64,000 nt of DNA from Corylus avellana (Eukaryota > Streptophyta > Magnoliopsida > Fagales > Betulaceae): contig NC_081545.1 of NCBI RefSeq assembly GCF_901000735.1, positions 29,355,513 through 29,419,512 on the forward strand. Direction: 5' to 3'. A model generated the notes under the pieces. The model did no database searches, was not told the DNA's origin, and saw nothing but the letters and a program-made list of their open reading frames with translations. A program made the translations under genes and the position numbers. This document shows, one piece after another, positions 47,994 to 60,877 of the stretch. Within the stretch, counting starts at the first letter, position 1, and each line of letters begins with the position of its first letter.

Positions 47994-50700
47994 CTAGAAG
48001 GAATTGGGTGTAGTAGAGCTGCTAGCCCATTTCACAGATGAATCTGGTGAAAGTGGGGGAGGAATGTTCTTCAAAAGCCCGACATCATCTGCACTAATAT
48101 CCACCACTTCTGCTTTCTGTACTCCAATCTCTTCGTTCTTGATTCCTCTCAAAACTTCCACCACTTCATCCATGCTAGGCCTCATGTCCCTCTCCTGCTG
48201 CAAACACCGAAAAGCCAGTTCCGCCACCGACGTCGTCATCCTCCTTACATCATAATCCTTTTCGAACCCAAGAGACGGATCGACCAACTCGTGCAATGCA
48301 TGATTCTGAATCTTGTTGATTGCCATGTTGGCCAGGTTTATATCGTGCCGGTGTCTATTGGTGTCCACAGCCGGCAACGACGATATAAGCTCGACCAACA
48401 CCACTCCAAAGCTATAAACGTCGCTTTTGTCAGTGAGCTGGTAGCACTGGTAATACTCTGGATCAACATACCCAGGTGTTCCTTGTGGAGCAGTTGACAC
48501 ATGCGTGACATCCGTTGGGAACAACCGTGACAAACCAAAATCAGACACTTTCACACGGAACTTATCATCCAGGAGAATGTTGGTGGTTTTGACATCACGG
48601 TGGATAACATCCGATTCATGGAGGTAGGCCAGTGCCTCGGCTGACTCTATGGCTATGCTCAACCGAACCGGCCAAGTCATTAAAGCAGAACTCGACCGGT
48701 TTCCATTGAGATGATCAGAGACAGTTCCATTAGAAATGTATTCGTAAACAAGGAGAAGTTCTTGGCTACGTTTTGAGGTGCAGCCGTGGAGCAGCACAAG
48801 ATTTGGGTGCCGTAAGCGAGTTAGGATCTCGACTTCAGTCATGAACTGCTCAACGCGTTTGAAATTGTTTTCGTATAGGCGCTTCACAGCAACTACACGC
48901 CCATCATGCAGCTCGCCTGCAAATGATTAAAATGATTTAAGAGGACAATCCTTCAGTGAAAAACTATAAAAAAGTATACATATAACGTAAGTTATAATCC
49001 TACCATAGTAAACAGTGCCAAAGCCTCCATCTCCAAGTTGTCTAGAAGGGTCAAAACGGTTAGTGGCTTCTTCCAGTTCTTCATAGCTGAAGATATGAGC
49101 GCCGAAGTACGTGCTTCCCCTTTCAAGATCCAACTTCGGGGAGGGATAAGATGGGGTGCTTCGAGAGAAATTAGTTGAAGAAACTGGAAAGCCTTTGCTT
49201 GAAGGAGGTGTGGGCAGGTCTTTGCTTTTAGATTCATTGACAGGTTTTTTCCTCCGCTGTCTGATGGCAAAGACCAAACAACCTAGAAATACGGCAACAA
49301 TGCCAGCAGCTCCTACGGCAACGCCTGAAGACACGAAACAAGAGTTGGATAAATTTTCTTCTCTATAATACATTAATACCCAACTCAACGAAAAGATGCA
49401 CAATGGTTGTAAGTTTGTAACGCCACAAAACATTACCTATGACAATGCCTGCATTATTAGAACCTTTACTGCCTGCAATAGTCGAAAGATACAGAAGTGT
49501 CAGTCCAACGAGCACGAAAAGATATTTTATAGAGGAACATCTTTAATCAGCTAGCATCACCATACACAAATAGTCAAGGTCTAATTTAAGACCAACATTT
49601 AATCCAATTTACTGCTTTTTGAAACCGATATTTTCCCTCGATTAGAAGCCATTGAGGCCAGGGAACAAACAGGTGTCAATGGGGGAAGAAAGCAGGAGAC
49701 AAATCGAGTGTAAAGACTTTTAAAGGCTATCGGACAAACCAAACGTGACAAAGATATTTTTCTTCCAAAAGACTTTTTACCATTTCTACCGTTTCCATCA
49801 CAAAAGCAACGTCCTAATTAGCCTACCAAAATTACCGATTTTCAGAATTTCATTTCCTGTTCTCCACCATCATTCTCAAACAAAACCGCAATTTTTGTCG
49901 AGAAAAAAAGGTCGAATACCTGGCACCGAACACGTCCGATTGCCACAAAGGCAAATGGGTTTGCCCGACTTCGAATCAAACCCACATTGCGCACCAAAAA
50001 CCAGACACTTGGCACACGTATCACCGTACACATCGCTATAATTCACCTTGAAACCCTCCATCAAAACCTCCTCAAGCGTCGACCGATTAGTTGTGAGCTC
50101 CAACGCCGCCGTTTTGAGGATTTTCAGGCTGACACCGACGTTGCATTCAATAACTCCCAGAATCGGATCGGTAGGAACCGGACCGGTCAGGTAATAAGCG
50201 TCGGTCCGGTTCGTATTCCCAAGGAAGCTACAATAAAACAGATTAGGAGGCTTCGCGGGAAGACGGAGACCACTAGAGGAGCAACCGTAGAAGATGGTGA
50301 GGTCCTCATTGTCGGTAGCGTACGTGAACCCAGAGGGCTCCAGAGTGGAATTGGTGTATTGCTGTGGGCACGTGGTGTTCCAGAGGTCGGAGCGGGCGAG
50401 GGTCATGGTTCTGGCGGCCTGGTCGAGCTGGAGGACTCGGTAACTCAGCGACGCGATGGTCAACTTGGGCGAGTCGTCGTCGCAGGAGAGTCGGAACTCG
50501 GGCGTACCGCAGTTCTCCGGGTGGGTCGTATCGGTGAATGGGTAGGATAGGTTCTTGAAAGGCCCACAGTCGAAGGCCTGGGCGCATTTGAAAGAGAGGG
50601 TGGAGGTGTCATCGGAAGGTAACGACGTCGTTGTGACGGCGACGGAGAAGAAGAGGAGGACGGAGACGAAGATCGCCGGAGGGAAGGCGATTGGGGGCAT
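47994..50700 (-). CDS. LRK10L-1.2: LRK10L1.2-type receptor-like kinase, ectodomain A + kinase (copy 2), 686 aa
   Basis: Exons 49920-50700, 49437-49472, 49004-49324 and 47994-48916 repeat the structure of the gene at 35967-38673 exactly, with the same splice sites. Signal peptide, GUB_WAK_bind, WAK_assoc, transmembrane helix and kinase motifs (GDGGFGTVYYG, HRDVKTTNILLDD, SDFGLSRLF) are intact. The protein differs from copy 1 at two residues, both in the juxtamembrane 36-nt exon: GSKGSNNAGIVIG here against DSKGSNNAGLVIG. Several third-position changes also occur. It is either a recent tandem paralogue or the second allele placed in series by the assembler; the N gap at 43809 favours the latter. 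Confidence 0.9.
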
Positions 50701-51158
50701 CAGAGAGTAGTGGAAGTGAGGGGTTAGAGGAGTGAGATGGCATGGATGAGGTAATAGGGTGGCTGGTCGCTGGAGTGGGTAAGGACTGCCTCCGGAGACG
50801 GCTTTGAACAAAGCTGCCTTTGGTTGACTTGGACCCTACGTGTATGTGAACCAGCTTTTGAAATTGGAGGCCGTCTAGAATTCTGACTATTCTTGTGGAT
50901 TTTTTATTTCCTCTTTCTTTCTTTTATTATTATTTTTTTCTTTCTAAATCAACGTTTCTCAATTCTATAAAATAATAAGGAATATTGAACAAAAGAAATC
51001 TCAATTATTTGACCTGAAAATAATATTTAATATCTATTTTAAAAATATTTTTATAAAATATCATATCATAATTAAGGTGCATGAAAGCCTCTCCAATAGC
51101 CTTTGATTTGGACAAGCCGGAAGACCTAAATTGACCAATGAATATTAGACAAAAATGG

Positions 51159-51277
51159 TTGTTTTTTTTTTTTTTTAATTTTATTTTTTATATGTCCGCA
51201 CAAGAGAGAAGAATTCGACCTAGTGACATCTGCTTCATTAAATATAATTCCAACCGATTAAGTTACCTCTTGAAAAT
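51159..51277 (-). mobile_element. tRNA-derived SINE, copy 7 as repeated in block copy 2
   Basis: Identical placement and target duplication to the SINE at 39132-39250; it was carried by the block and is not a separate insertion. Confidence 0.85.
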
Positions 51278-52394
51278 ACAAAAATGGGTTTCTATGTGCA
51301 CATCTTTTATATACTTTTTCTTTATACTGTTGATTTTAGATTAACATTACGTGTTGATGAGATAGATGATAGACATACATATGTGGTATGCATAAAAAAA
51401 TATGTGAATAATGTTCTTTAAAAAATGTGATTCTGTCTCTCTCTCTATTTAAAGAATATTTATTTTTCTAAGTACATATATACTAAACTAAATATTTCAC
51501 TAACCGAATTTGGCCAATGTTATGTAATCAATCAAGTCAAAAATTAACAAAAAAAAAATTGAAAAGGAAAATAAAAAATAGACTTAAATTAATTGTTTAC
51601 AAATTTAGTATAATTATCTTGTTTTCTCACTATTCTAGTCTTCCCCTGTTTTTAACAAACCATAAATATATAATTGTCTTAAGCCGGTCCCATTGGGCCC
51701 TGCAGCCCACGCTGGTAACCACCCCTACGATCATTGGTTGCCGGTGTGAATTCAATCTACCTACTACGAATTAACTTAAAAAGTATGCCGTGCATGATAC
51801 ACGCCATGCAAGAAATTCGATCGCCTTTTCTTTTTTCTTTTTTCTTTTTCTACTCCAATACCTCTTCTTGCCTGTAGGGCATTCAGCTTCTTTTTTTCTA
51901 ACAAATGATAAGAGGAATCAACTCTGGCTTGGTTCCATAGCCTTTGATCCCACCTAACTCCTAACTAATTGGATCGAAATCCTTAATCGTCCATAAATTT
52001 CATATTGAAAATCCAAGAATCGGTCCATCGTTGACCAGCCTAAATTTTTCTGATGCCAAGCCTCATGGACTTGTAAAGTTATGCCTCCTATTGATCCTCC
52101 CTCAAAACAATTACTAATCAACGAAAAATTACCCCAATATCTGCATGTTTCTAATATAATATTTATCATGTTCATGTATAGGATGGATGACGCATATATG
52201 CCCGAAAGCAAGTTGGGAGTTTTTCCTAAATGATTTATCCTAAACCAGAGTCAAAGAAAAGTATGTTAGCTGCAGATCGAGGAGCCTTTTTTTCTCCATG
52301 CTTAAGCAAAAGGAGATACCGATCTGCATGCTAGCAACCGAGCACCTAAACAAACATGCAAGAAATGAAGCAAGAAAAACAGCAAAAGACTTAC

Positions 52395-53184
52395 CTGTTG
52401 CTGTTAATGCACAAGTGGATGGGAAAGTTCCATTTGCACAATGGCAAGCGAATTCGCTCGTACTTGTGTTGTACCCACACTGTCCACCGGTCGCTTTACA
52501 TCCATCACACAAACTGTTATTTGCGTTCCACCCCAATATGAAGCCGCCATCGATAGCTTCTTCCAGTGCACTTAAATTGCCGCTCCCAGGTTGAGATTGT
52601 AGAACTGGAACTTTAACGTTGTAGGCGCATGACCCAAATGAGCTACCAATCAAGTTCGCAATGGTATTGTTAGAATAGTAGTTGTTAGCATCGCTTCCGT
52701 TTATGGAGCAATCAAACTGAGTAGTATCGGCCGGCGGAATTGTAAGAGGAGAAGTAGGAATACTAGGGCAATCATAGTAGAGCGTCAGGTTCACCGTAGC
52801 TGAAGCGTAACCAAAGACGGTGGAATTGATGGTCGTATTAACGATCGTAGCAGGACAAAGGGTGTTCCAATAATCCTCTCTAGCAACCTGGAGAGTCTGC
52901 GACACGTTATCGACATGAAGGACTCGGTAATTCATGAAGGTGATTTTGATGAGTGGCACACCATCGCTGCAGTTTAACTCAAAAGCAGGGTGGCCACAAT
53001 AGCTTGGCCTAATATTGGATTCCCAAAAAGGATAACTGAGGTCCACAATGCCCGCACAATCAAATGTTTTGCTGCAGTTTAGGTATTGCTCAGCATCTGC
53101 GTATGAAGACGATGGGAAGTGGATCAAGCACAAGACTGTTATCACCAACGACAGAGCGATGGTTGGGAAGAGATTGGGATGCAT
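52395..53184 (-). CDS. LRK10L/WAK-type ectodomain exon B (copy 2)
   Basis: Repeat of 40368-41157 with an unchanged protein (signal peptide MHPNLFPTIALSL, YCGHPAFELNC, CDGCKATGGQCGYN) and the same phase-1 donor GTAAGTC. One silent change (GGGACACC to GGCACACC on the plus strand) is visible near 52957. Its nearest compatible acceptor is the 36-nt exon at 49437-49472 in the same block. Function options are as for copy 1. Confidence 0.8.
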
Positions 53185-54781
53185 CTCGATGGAAGAACGA
53201 GAGAGAAAGTGATTGCAAGTTATGAGATTATAAAAGGGAGAAGGGGAAGATGATATGCTTTTCAATAAGTCTTATGAATTGCATCATAATGGAGCTGGTG
53301 GGCTTTGACGAAGTTGGGGTTTGGGGGGTGAAATTTGTCAAATAGATGCTTCTATTTGGAACTTTACCGGGGACGGTCAATTCACAATTAGGTGACAAAG
53401 TCCAACAAAACGACAGTGCTTAATATTTCTAACGATTCCCTAACGCGGCATCTAGATGTTCTTGCCATGTTCTAGAACTCATATCTTAGGAAGGTCTGAA
53501 ATCAGTTTTAAACTATTGCTCAGTCAAACATACGGAGCCGCCCTGCAAAGAAAAAAACTCACCTAAACTGCAATTATTTTTTTACTTCTAAGCCTCTAAT
53601 ACATCACAATCCACGTCATCTTAAACATATATTAAATAAATAAATAAAGATCAAACTCAACCAACAACAAGGTAAGACTCAAAAGATCACTCCCGTGTTA
53701 CTCATGTTCCTTTTAAGTCCTCCTAAGTGGGTGGTTAATATTTCAGTGGAAATCTGGTTTGGCTCTACTTCTAAGAGGGAAAAATATGCCCAAAAATTTT
53801 GGAGTATGCTATAGGGGTAATCTTAATTAAGGGGAAGCAGAAAAAGGAAAAAACTATTGAGCTTAGGGAGATATTATATATAAGGAACTACGAAGGACTT
53901 CAAAAATAATCACCAATACATGAAAATTAATTACAAGGATGCTAGTTGAAGTATGAACAGAAGCCAAAAGTTCTCTCAACTGTCTGGTTCATGGCTCAAT
54001 CGAATCTCAATTCAGCTGAAACTCGTACGTGGGCTTTTTTAATTGCCTGCATTTTTCTATACCTGTGAAGTCCAACATCACTGCTGTATATGCCCATGTG
54101 CCCCCATGATCCCCCTTTTTTTTTGGGTTTGGGAGTCAAATATGCTAATTCTGTCACAAATTTAAGGAGTCAATCTTGAGACAAATTAATTAAAGGCCTA
54201 CAATATATATATATTGGAAGCATCTTGGTAACCTCAAAATTTGCATTTTACCATCTAACCCCCCAAACTGAGAAGAAATTAACCAAAGACAAGACATGAT
54301 GACAATCAGACACCAAATGTAAGATCATGGATCAATCCACAACCAGAAAGCCCTTCAGACAAAATTTTAATCTTGAAAGAAGGACGACGTTGTCTTGCCT
54401 CTTCAGACACGAGAGAGTCGTTAACATGTAGTATCTGTTTTCAATGGGCAAGTCGTCTAATCGAGTACTGGAGGTGGAAGATTCAAATATATACTCGAAT
54501 CAGAAAGAAGGGCATGGCCTAAAATATGCTAGTGGACCTAATTTATCGAATACATCTCACTTATCGTTACCCGCAGAGCTCCTATAGTCCTATAGAGTGA
54601 AAGATAAAATAAAATAAATATCGGGTCTCGGTCAATAGTCAAAAAATCTCATGAACTCAGCTCAGGAATGCCATCACCTACTGTAATGCTATTGCATAAA
54701 ACCGGCTAGAAAACAACTTGAAATTACAACTACTGCTCGGCGCTGGCTGGGGTAAAAGTAGAAAATAAGGGACATACATAC

Positions 54782-55535
54782 CTGATTTACTAGAAGGCAC
54801 TTGGGTGTCTCCGGCAGCACATATTTTTAACCCGTTTGATGATTGATTTGGGCAGTAGCAAGTTGTTTGATTTGTATTCTGGTCGTATCCACAAACCCCC
54901 TTAGACACGGTGCAGGCAATACAAACTGGATCCTCCTTCCACTTCACATCGAATCCTCCTTTGATGATGTCTTCAATTCTTGACCAATTACCTATATCTT
55001 GCTTAAGAGTTGCAAGAACAGGAACAACCACACTTTTTGCACAAACCCCAGGGACGGTAGGGTCTTGTATGTAAACGCCTTTATTAGCGGTCCCATCAAC
55101 GGAGCAAAAGGATATTGGTGGATAAAAATTGGGAAAAGAAGGGCAACCATAGAGTAACGTAATGCTAAAGTGGCTAGGGCCATATTCAAAAAGCTCTGTA
55201 TCCAGGGTGGTATTCACCCACACTGGTGAACAAATTCCATCCAAGAAGTCGTCCCTCACAATTTTGAGGGTTTTGGAGCCAGGATCGGCACTCAAAACGC
55301 GGTATTCCAGGTTCATAATTTCGATGCTAGTGATATTTTTCGTACAAATGAGCTTTGAATCCGGATTGCCGCAGCCATCGGGCCGGCCATCACCCCAGAA
55401 TGGATAACCCAAGCCAGTGATGTCCCCGCAGTCAAACCGACTGCTACACCTTGTATACCAATCATAGGAGCATAAACACACCGGAACCTCGACGAAAACC
55501 AACAACATAATGAAGAAGGAAAGCCAGGAATCCAT
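54782..55535 (-). CDS. LRK10L/WAK-type ectodomain exon C (copy 2)
   Basis: Repeat of 42759-43512 with an unchanged protein (MDSWLSFFIMLLVF, CGNPDSKLIC, VCGYDQNTNQT) and the same phase-1 donor ATCAG/GTATGT. It is the ectodomain exon nearest to the diverged exon D upstream, with which it shares the opening MDSWL and the terminal SKSG, so C and D are probably sister duplicates. Confidence 0.8.
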
Positions 55536-55831
55536 TTCTGGGAAAGAGATCAAAGTGATGGATGAAATGAAGAATAGGTGAGGTATTTGAGATTGTCTCA
55601 AGGAAACAACGGCAAATATAATTATGTGACATCACTCGATGGGAAAACAATATTAAGGCCAGTGATTAAAGAAGAAGACTTCAGACTTTGGAATGTATTG
55701 ACTTGAAAGCCAAATGGTGAATCGCATTTCTGTGTATGGAGGACGATTTTCTTAAATGAGATAAGCTATTGTTTGACTAAACACACGAATCTTTTCACTT
55801 CAAGTATGGACAGACTGCCTTTCCATTTCTC

Positions 55832-58322
55832 TAACTTCAATCGGTTCTTCATCCAACTCCACCAATTAAATTGCTCAGCTAAAATAATCTTCCATTGAAA
55901 AAATAGACTAGGCGTATCACACAAGACATTTACTAGAAAATGCCTTCTTCGGTCCGATTAACCTGCTCATTCTCAACAAACCACCAAGCCAGCCCACTGT
56001 TAGCTGGCCTAACCCAACCTAACCTGGGCTGCTCAGCTGGTCGAACCCAATTTGATCTAGCCTGGTCGGACCCAGGTGCAATTACATGACGTGGCATCCA
56101 TCTTCCATTTAATCCGTCAATCCAATTAATTCCACCTACCTAATCACAGGGCCCGGACTGCATTTTAATTTCATTTAAGCCTCACCTACCGAACGAAAGT
56201 AATATAATGATGTGACCTCTCATCGTGCTTTGAAATCTGTAAACCTATTCAATGTGATCATGTACCTAATACGCAAATATATATATATACGGAGTAATTA
56301 ATCATAGAAATTAGAGAATAATTAATGACTTTAGCCTTATTTCAAAATTACTTAAAATTTTCATCATACCCCTTGAAAGTCTCCGAGCACTGACATCCTT
56401 TTTGTGAAACACGGAAGGACCAAATTTTCTCCTGACTCCCATCATCATCTTCATCATATAAAATTATGCGAACGAAGGAATTATTGCCAATTTCGCTAAG
56501 GCGTGGTGAGAGCTCTATTTCGATTTGGAAATCTTATGTTTGAAGTACCATTTCATTCAACATCTTTGAATTGTGATTTTCCAATGAATTGGAAAATTGA
56601 GAGATTCTTTTGACCGCTATTTAAAGGAGAGAAATGATTCATTTTTTTTTTCGGTTCTTCTCTCATCCTCTCAACTTTTAAAATTATCGTTGAATCTTTT
56701 AAAAAACGTGCAACAAAAATGATAAAGAGAAAAAACACTTTTGGACTGGAAACAAATACCCCGTAGCTTCTTAGAAACTTACCACTCTTGAAAAAGTCCA
56801 CCAAAAAGATGCCTTAAAACATCACCTTTTATTTACTCAAGTTTTCCTTTATCCTATTGAGCCTCCTAAGTTTTGACTAATTATTCCTAACAAATGACAG
56901 ATGAAGGCCTGACAAAAATTATTCTCTAGACATGACCTCCTGCAGGCCTCTCCCGCATAGGCGCATATTCTCCTATAGACAAAATACTTCTGCTTATTAG
57001 CGATTATGTCAGGAAGAACACTGTGAATATAATCTAATTCCCTATTAACTATATTTTTCTAATAAATTTTTATCAGCTGATTTATACAGAGAGTTTCGTT
57101 TGCTTTAGATTGGAAACTAATGATGATTGACTGGCTACAAAGATTTTGGATTTGCTCATGCTGCTTAAATTATATTCGGTCTTGTTATCACTTCTTGGAT
57201 TATTTTAGATACAATTTTTAAATATTGAATCTTTATATCTGCTTTTCTTGTAATGATTTATCATTCAATGAATAACTGAAAAATGATCGGTAATGAAATT
57301 ATAATGGTTAAGAGAGCCCCTATCATGCGGCCGGACCTTAAAAGTGGTGTTTTGCAATATCTAACCACCTTGTGACACTTCATCTATTCAAGAAAAATGC
57401 AAAAAATAAAACTGAGAACAAAAGCACCGAATCAAAATGAAAAAAGAAAAAAGAAAAAATCCAAGCTGCCCGACGACCCACAACCATACCCATGAGAACC
57501 CGCCAAAAAACCCATAAAACCTAGCCTGAGAAACCCATTTCTAATGCCAAGAATTCGTTTTTAATACCTCAAAACTCGTTTTTATTCAAATATCAAACCT
57601 AGAGGTAGAAAGTTAACTCTTAGAAAATTTTATCACCCTAATGCCGGAGAAGATGTCCGTTAAATTGAAGGTTCACTCTTTCTCTGTTAAATGAGAAGAA
57701 GAAGGAAGAAGAAGAAATGGAAAAAGTTGTCGACAGGACTGAAGAAATGGGAAAGAAGAAGAAATGGAAGGAAGAAGAAGAAATAAGAAAAAATTTAGTG
57801 TTTTAGGCTGTAGGATAATTTTGTGCATTTTACTTATGTGACAGTTGTTGATTGGGGCTACAAAAGTTGGGTTTTAAGGCCCATCCACATTGAAGTTAAA
57901 TCCAATGGTTAATTACTACTTTGTGCATAAGTAAAATATTCAGGATTGTACTCATCCTTTCTACTCATACAATGAAATTTCTCGTATATTCTATTAATAT
58001 TTTTTAGTAAATAGTAGCTAGAAACATATATGGAAAGTGGAAGCCACGTATTAGATTAGATTAGAGGCCTACATAATTTTGTTGTCTATTTTTGGTCCCA
58101 CTTGGAACCAATAAGTCAAAAAGCTAAAGGAACGCTAATTAATTAATTATTCTCCCCTAATTAAAAAGGTCAGTACTCAGTAGTGGCTACTTATTTCTTA
58201 GCTTAACTGGTTTGTTTTACCAAAAGTTAACAACAGTTTCAGGTCACTCACTGGGTTTAACAACATTTGCGTTTTTTTTTAATCAATTTAAACTTTCAAA
58301 ATAAGTATGATCTAACACGTAC
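55832..58322. other. Intergenic between the block and ectodomain exon D
   Basis: Unique sequence starts here. I see pyrimidine/purine-rich patches, a GAAGAA-rich stretch (57690-57790) and no gene. The 83-codon frame at 56553-56804 has no recognisable feature. Confidence 0.5.
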
Positions 58323-59004
58323 CTGATTTTGATGGTGAGGAAATATTGCATGTTGGACACGCGAACGCTGCAGCATCCACCTTCCATTCCACATCGAATC
58401 CTTCTCTAATGGCTTCCTCCAATTCCGACAAAATGAATGAATCTAGACGGAGACGAACTGGGACAACCACGCTTCCATTACATTCCTTAGGCCCATGAGC
58501 TCCCAGCTCCACGTGCACTTCCCCACTTGTGGGGCAAGTGAAGTGTCCAGGGTGTGGGAAAGGTAACCAAGAAGAGGGACAACCGTAGGCTAATGTAATA
58601 TTCTGGTAACCGGGGTGAAAATCAAACAGGTTGGGGTCGAGAGTGGTATTCAATAATTCCGGCGAACAAATTCCAGTCGAGAAATCCTCTCGTGAAATTT
58701 TGAGTATTTGGGTTTTGAGATCGACCTCTAGCACGCGGTATGTCACGTTCATAATCTCTATGGTAGTAACACTTCCCTCGCAGTGAAGCTTCAATCCAGG
58801 AGACCCACAATTACTGGGTCGGGTATCTTCCCAGAAAGGAAACCCGACGTTATTGATCCCTCCGCAGTTGAACAGTTTGCTACAGTTTGGTAGGTCCACA
58901 TCATCATCATCGCATAGAGATCCTGGAATCCCGACGAAAGTTACAAAGAATAAGAAATAGAAAGAAATAAGAAAAGGAGACGGCGAGAGAAGCCAGGAAT
59001 CCAT
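58323..59004 (-). CDS. LRK10L/WAK-type ectodomain exon D, shortened C-terminal Cys module
   Basis: Opens MDSWLLSPSPFLISFYFLFF (signal peptide), then DLPNCSKLFNCGGINNVGFP, FWED, NCGSPGLKLHC (GUB_WAK_bind), TIEIMNVTYRVLEVD, and EEAIREGFDVEWKVDAA. It ends ACPTCNISSPSKSG at donor ATCAG/GTACGT in phase 1 (682 nt), after which an in-frame stop follows within three codons. Compared with exon C, the WAK_assoc segment containing G-CGY and C-C-N is missing, so about 20 residues and three or four Cys are gone while the terminal SKSG and donor persist; this looks like an internal deletion. A TATACAAA-like sequence lies about 45 bp upstream of the ATG. No kinase lies between D and exon C of copy 2. Confidence 0.78.
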
Positions 59005-60401
59005 TTCCTGAGAGGAATAATTAAGGTTGGGTAGGATAATTATCTTTTGTATAAAGGAAAATACAGGAAACAGATATGAGTGATTATCGAGCTCGCAGTA
59101 CTAGTGGGGAAGATGAGAATTGGCAAAGTGGAAGACTTCGGAAGTCTTGTTGACTTAATCTATACGTAATTGCATAGAACGCCCAACTACTTCATTTGTG
59201 GTATGAGTAATTCCTACGAGACTATTAATCAGATATTTTTCATTTTATTTGAACTGGATAATATTTAATTAATTATAAAAAATGAGTATTTTTTCACTCA
59301 AAAAATAAAAAAATACAAATACCCTTTCACTTTAACTAACTGGATATTCTTCGAAATAAAGATGATTATGTTTCCCAGCAAACGCTATTAAAGAGACAAG
59401 ATTTTCACTGCAAGCTAAAACAAAATATGTTTAATTATGAAATTAAGTAGCTATCAAATATATATATAGAATATAAATTAAATGTTGATCATGCTATATA
59501 TCGAATAAATTTAGTTGATTAAGTATTGTAAATTAAACAGAAAAACAGGAAATAAAAACGGAATCATGACGGATGTGATTCTTTTAATAGAATAGCATAT
59601 ATTTAATGAATATTTAATGGTTTGGAGTATGAAAGTGAAGGAGAATCTGCTCATTTAACGTAAAACACCTAAAACCAGCGGGGACAGCCCAAAAGACCAA
59701 AGAGTGCTGAAAATTAGCTTCACCTAACTATCAAGTTTGCATTCATTACCCTGCGTTGTAAATTATACGGCAAAGTTAGGTAACTTTGAACGTGTAGTTG
59801 CTCGCAAAATAGAGTTGGGTATTTTTCGTTTCATATTCTCGTCCAGACAAAGTTTTTCTCTGAACTGGGTCGGAAGAATTTCTTTTAACCTAGTCTATTA
59901 AAGTGACATATGTCCCTTGAACATGTGAGATGCACATGTTTTTTTAATAGTAGAGACAGTTTGAATAAATTTTATTAAAAACTAATGTGCAAGTCAAATG
60001 TTATTAAAAAAGAGACACATATCACTTTTGTAGACTAGATTGAAGAAAACTCCTTTAACCTAATTTGGAGGACAACTTTGTCCACATCAGACCTATTTCC
60101 TTTGCAACCTCAGTTGGACCCAATCCGTCTTTAGATCCCACAAGCAATTCAAGCCCACAGCCCAACTGGTTTGCACGCGAAATCAGCCTGACAAATTTCA
60201 CAATTATACAACCCCTCCATTCCGATTTAATCTGAATAGGAAAGATCATCCGTTTAAAAAAAAAAAAAAAAGGGTTAAATAATCTGAAGTACTAAGTTAG
60301 TCTTTTTTCGTAAGTCGGATACCATTTATGTAGGATTTGAACCATAGGTGGGAAAAAATAAAAATCTGCAAACCAAGGTACTTAACCAAAAAAAAAAAAA
60401 A
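59005..60401. other. Intergenic upstream of exon D
   Basis: AT-rich, with poly-A runs at 60257-60272 and 60389-60407. No gene or resolved transposon. Confidence 0.5.
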
Positions 60402-60877
60402 AAAAAACTTAATCTTCTGAATTATCACAACTTTTGTAATGTCTCTCTTAAAGTCTAATTTTTCTCAATTTAGTGTGTGAATCTTTCAATTATTTTCAAT
60501 GTCACCCTTCCGTTAGGATTTTCTGTTAACTCCTAACTCGGGTGTTAAAATTCTCAAAATACCTGCATTTGTTTTAGTGAAAAAAATAATAATAATTGCA
60601 AATATTAAGGCGTTAGTTCGAATTTAATAGTCTTTGCAAAATACTCATGCCTCAATAATACTCATGCCTCAATAAAATTTTCAAGATATCCCTTTTTTTT
60701 AAAAAAAGAAAAAAAAAGAAAAGGGATATCTTGAAAATTTTATTGGGCTTTAATGGAAAATCTTAAGGAAGCGGGAACATTGAAAAAAATTAAAAGTTCG
60801 ATATACTAAATTGAGAGATTTTAAACTTTAAAAAAACATTACAAAATGGATGATAACTCAGGAAGTAAGTGAAATTT
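60402..60877. mobile_element. Foldback element with perfect internal 26-bp hairpin
   Basis: Outer arms (TTTTGTAATGTCTCTCTTAAAG on the left; CTTTAAAAAAACATTACAAAA on the right) are inverted. Inside, AATAAAATTTTCAAGATATC plus CCTTTT at 60671-60696 is perfectly inverted at 60719-60744. A 17-bp direct repeat AATACTCATGCCTCAAT occurs twice at about 60638-60672. No protein. A degraded relative lies at about 16.65-16.87 kb. Confidence 0.65.

Larger units (their letters stand above)
43909..55831. repeat. Duplicated block, copy 2 (11.9 kb including a gap)
   Basis: Direct repeat of 31118-43808. Non-coding parts differ by scattered substitutions and small indels (for example the microsatellite at 44606-44624 and the 4-bp deletion near 53640). 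The 827 bp at 34278-35104 in copy 1 are replaced by 100 N here. Encoded proteins are the same except two residues in the 36-nt receptor exon. Confidence 0.97.
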
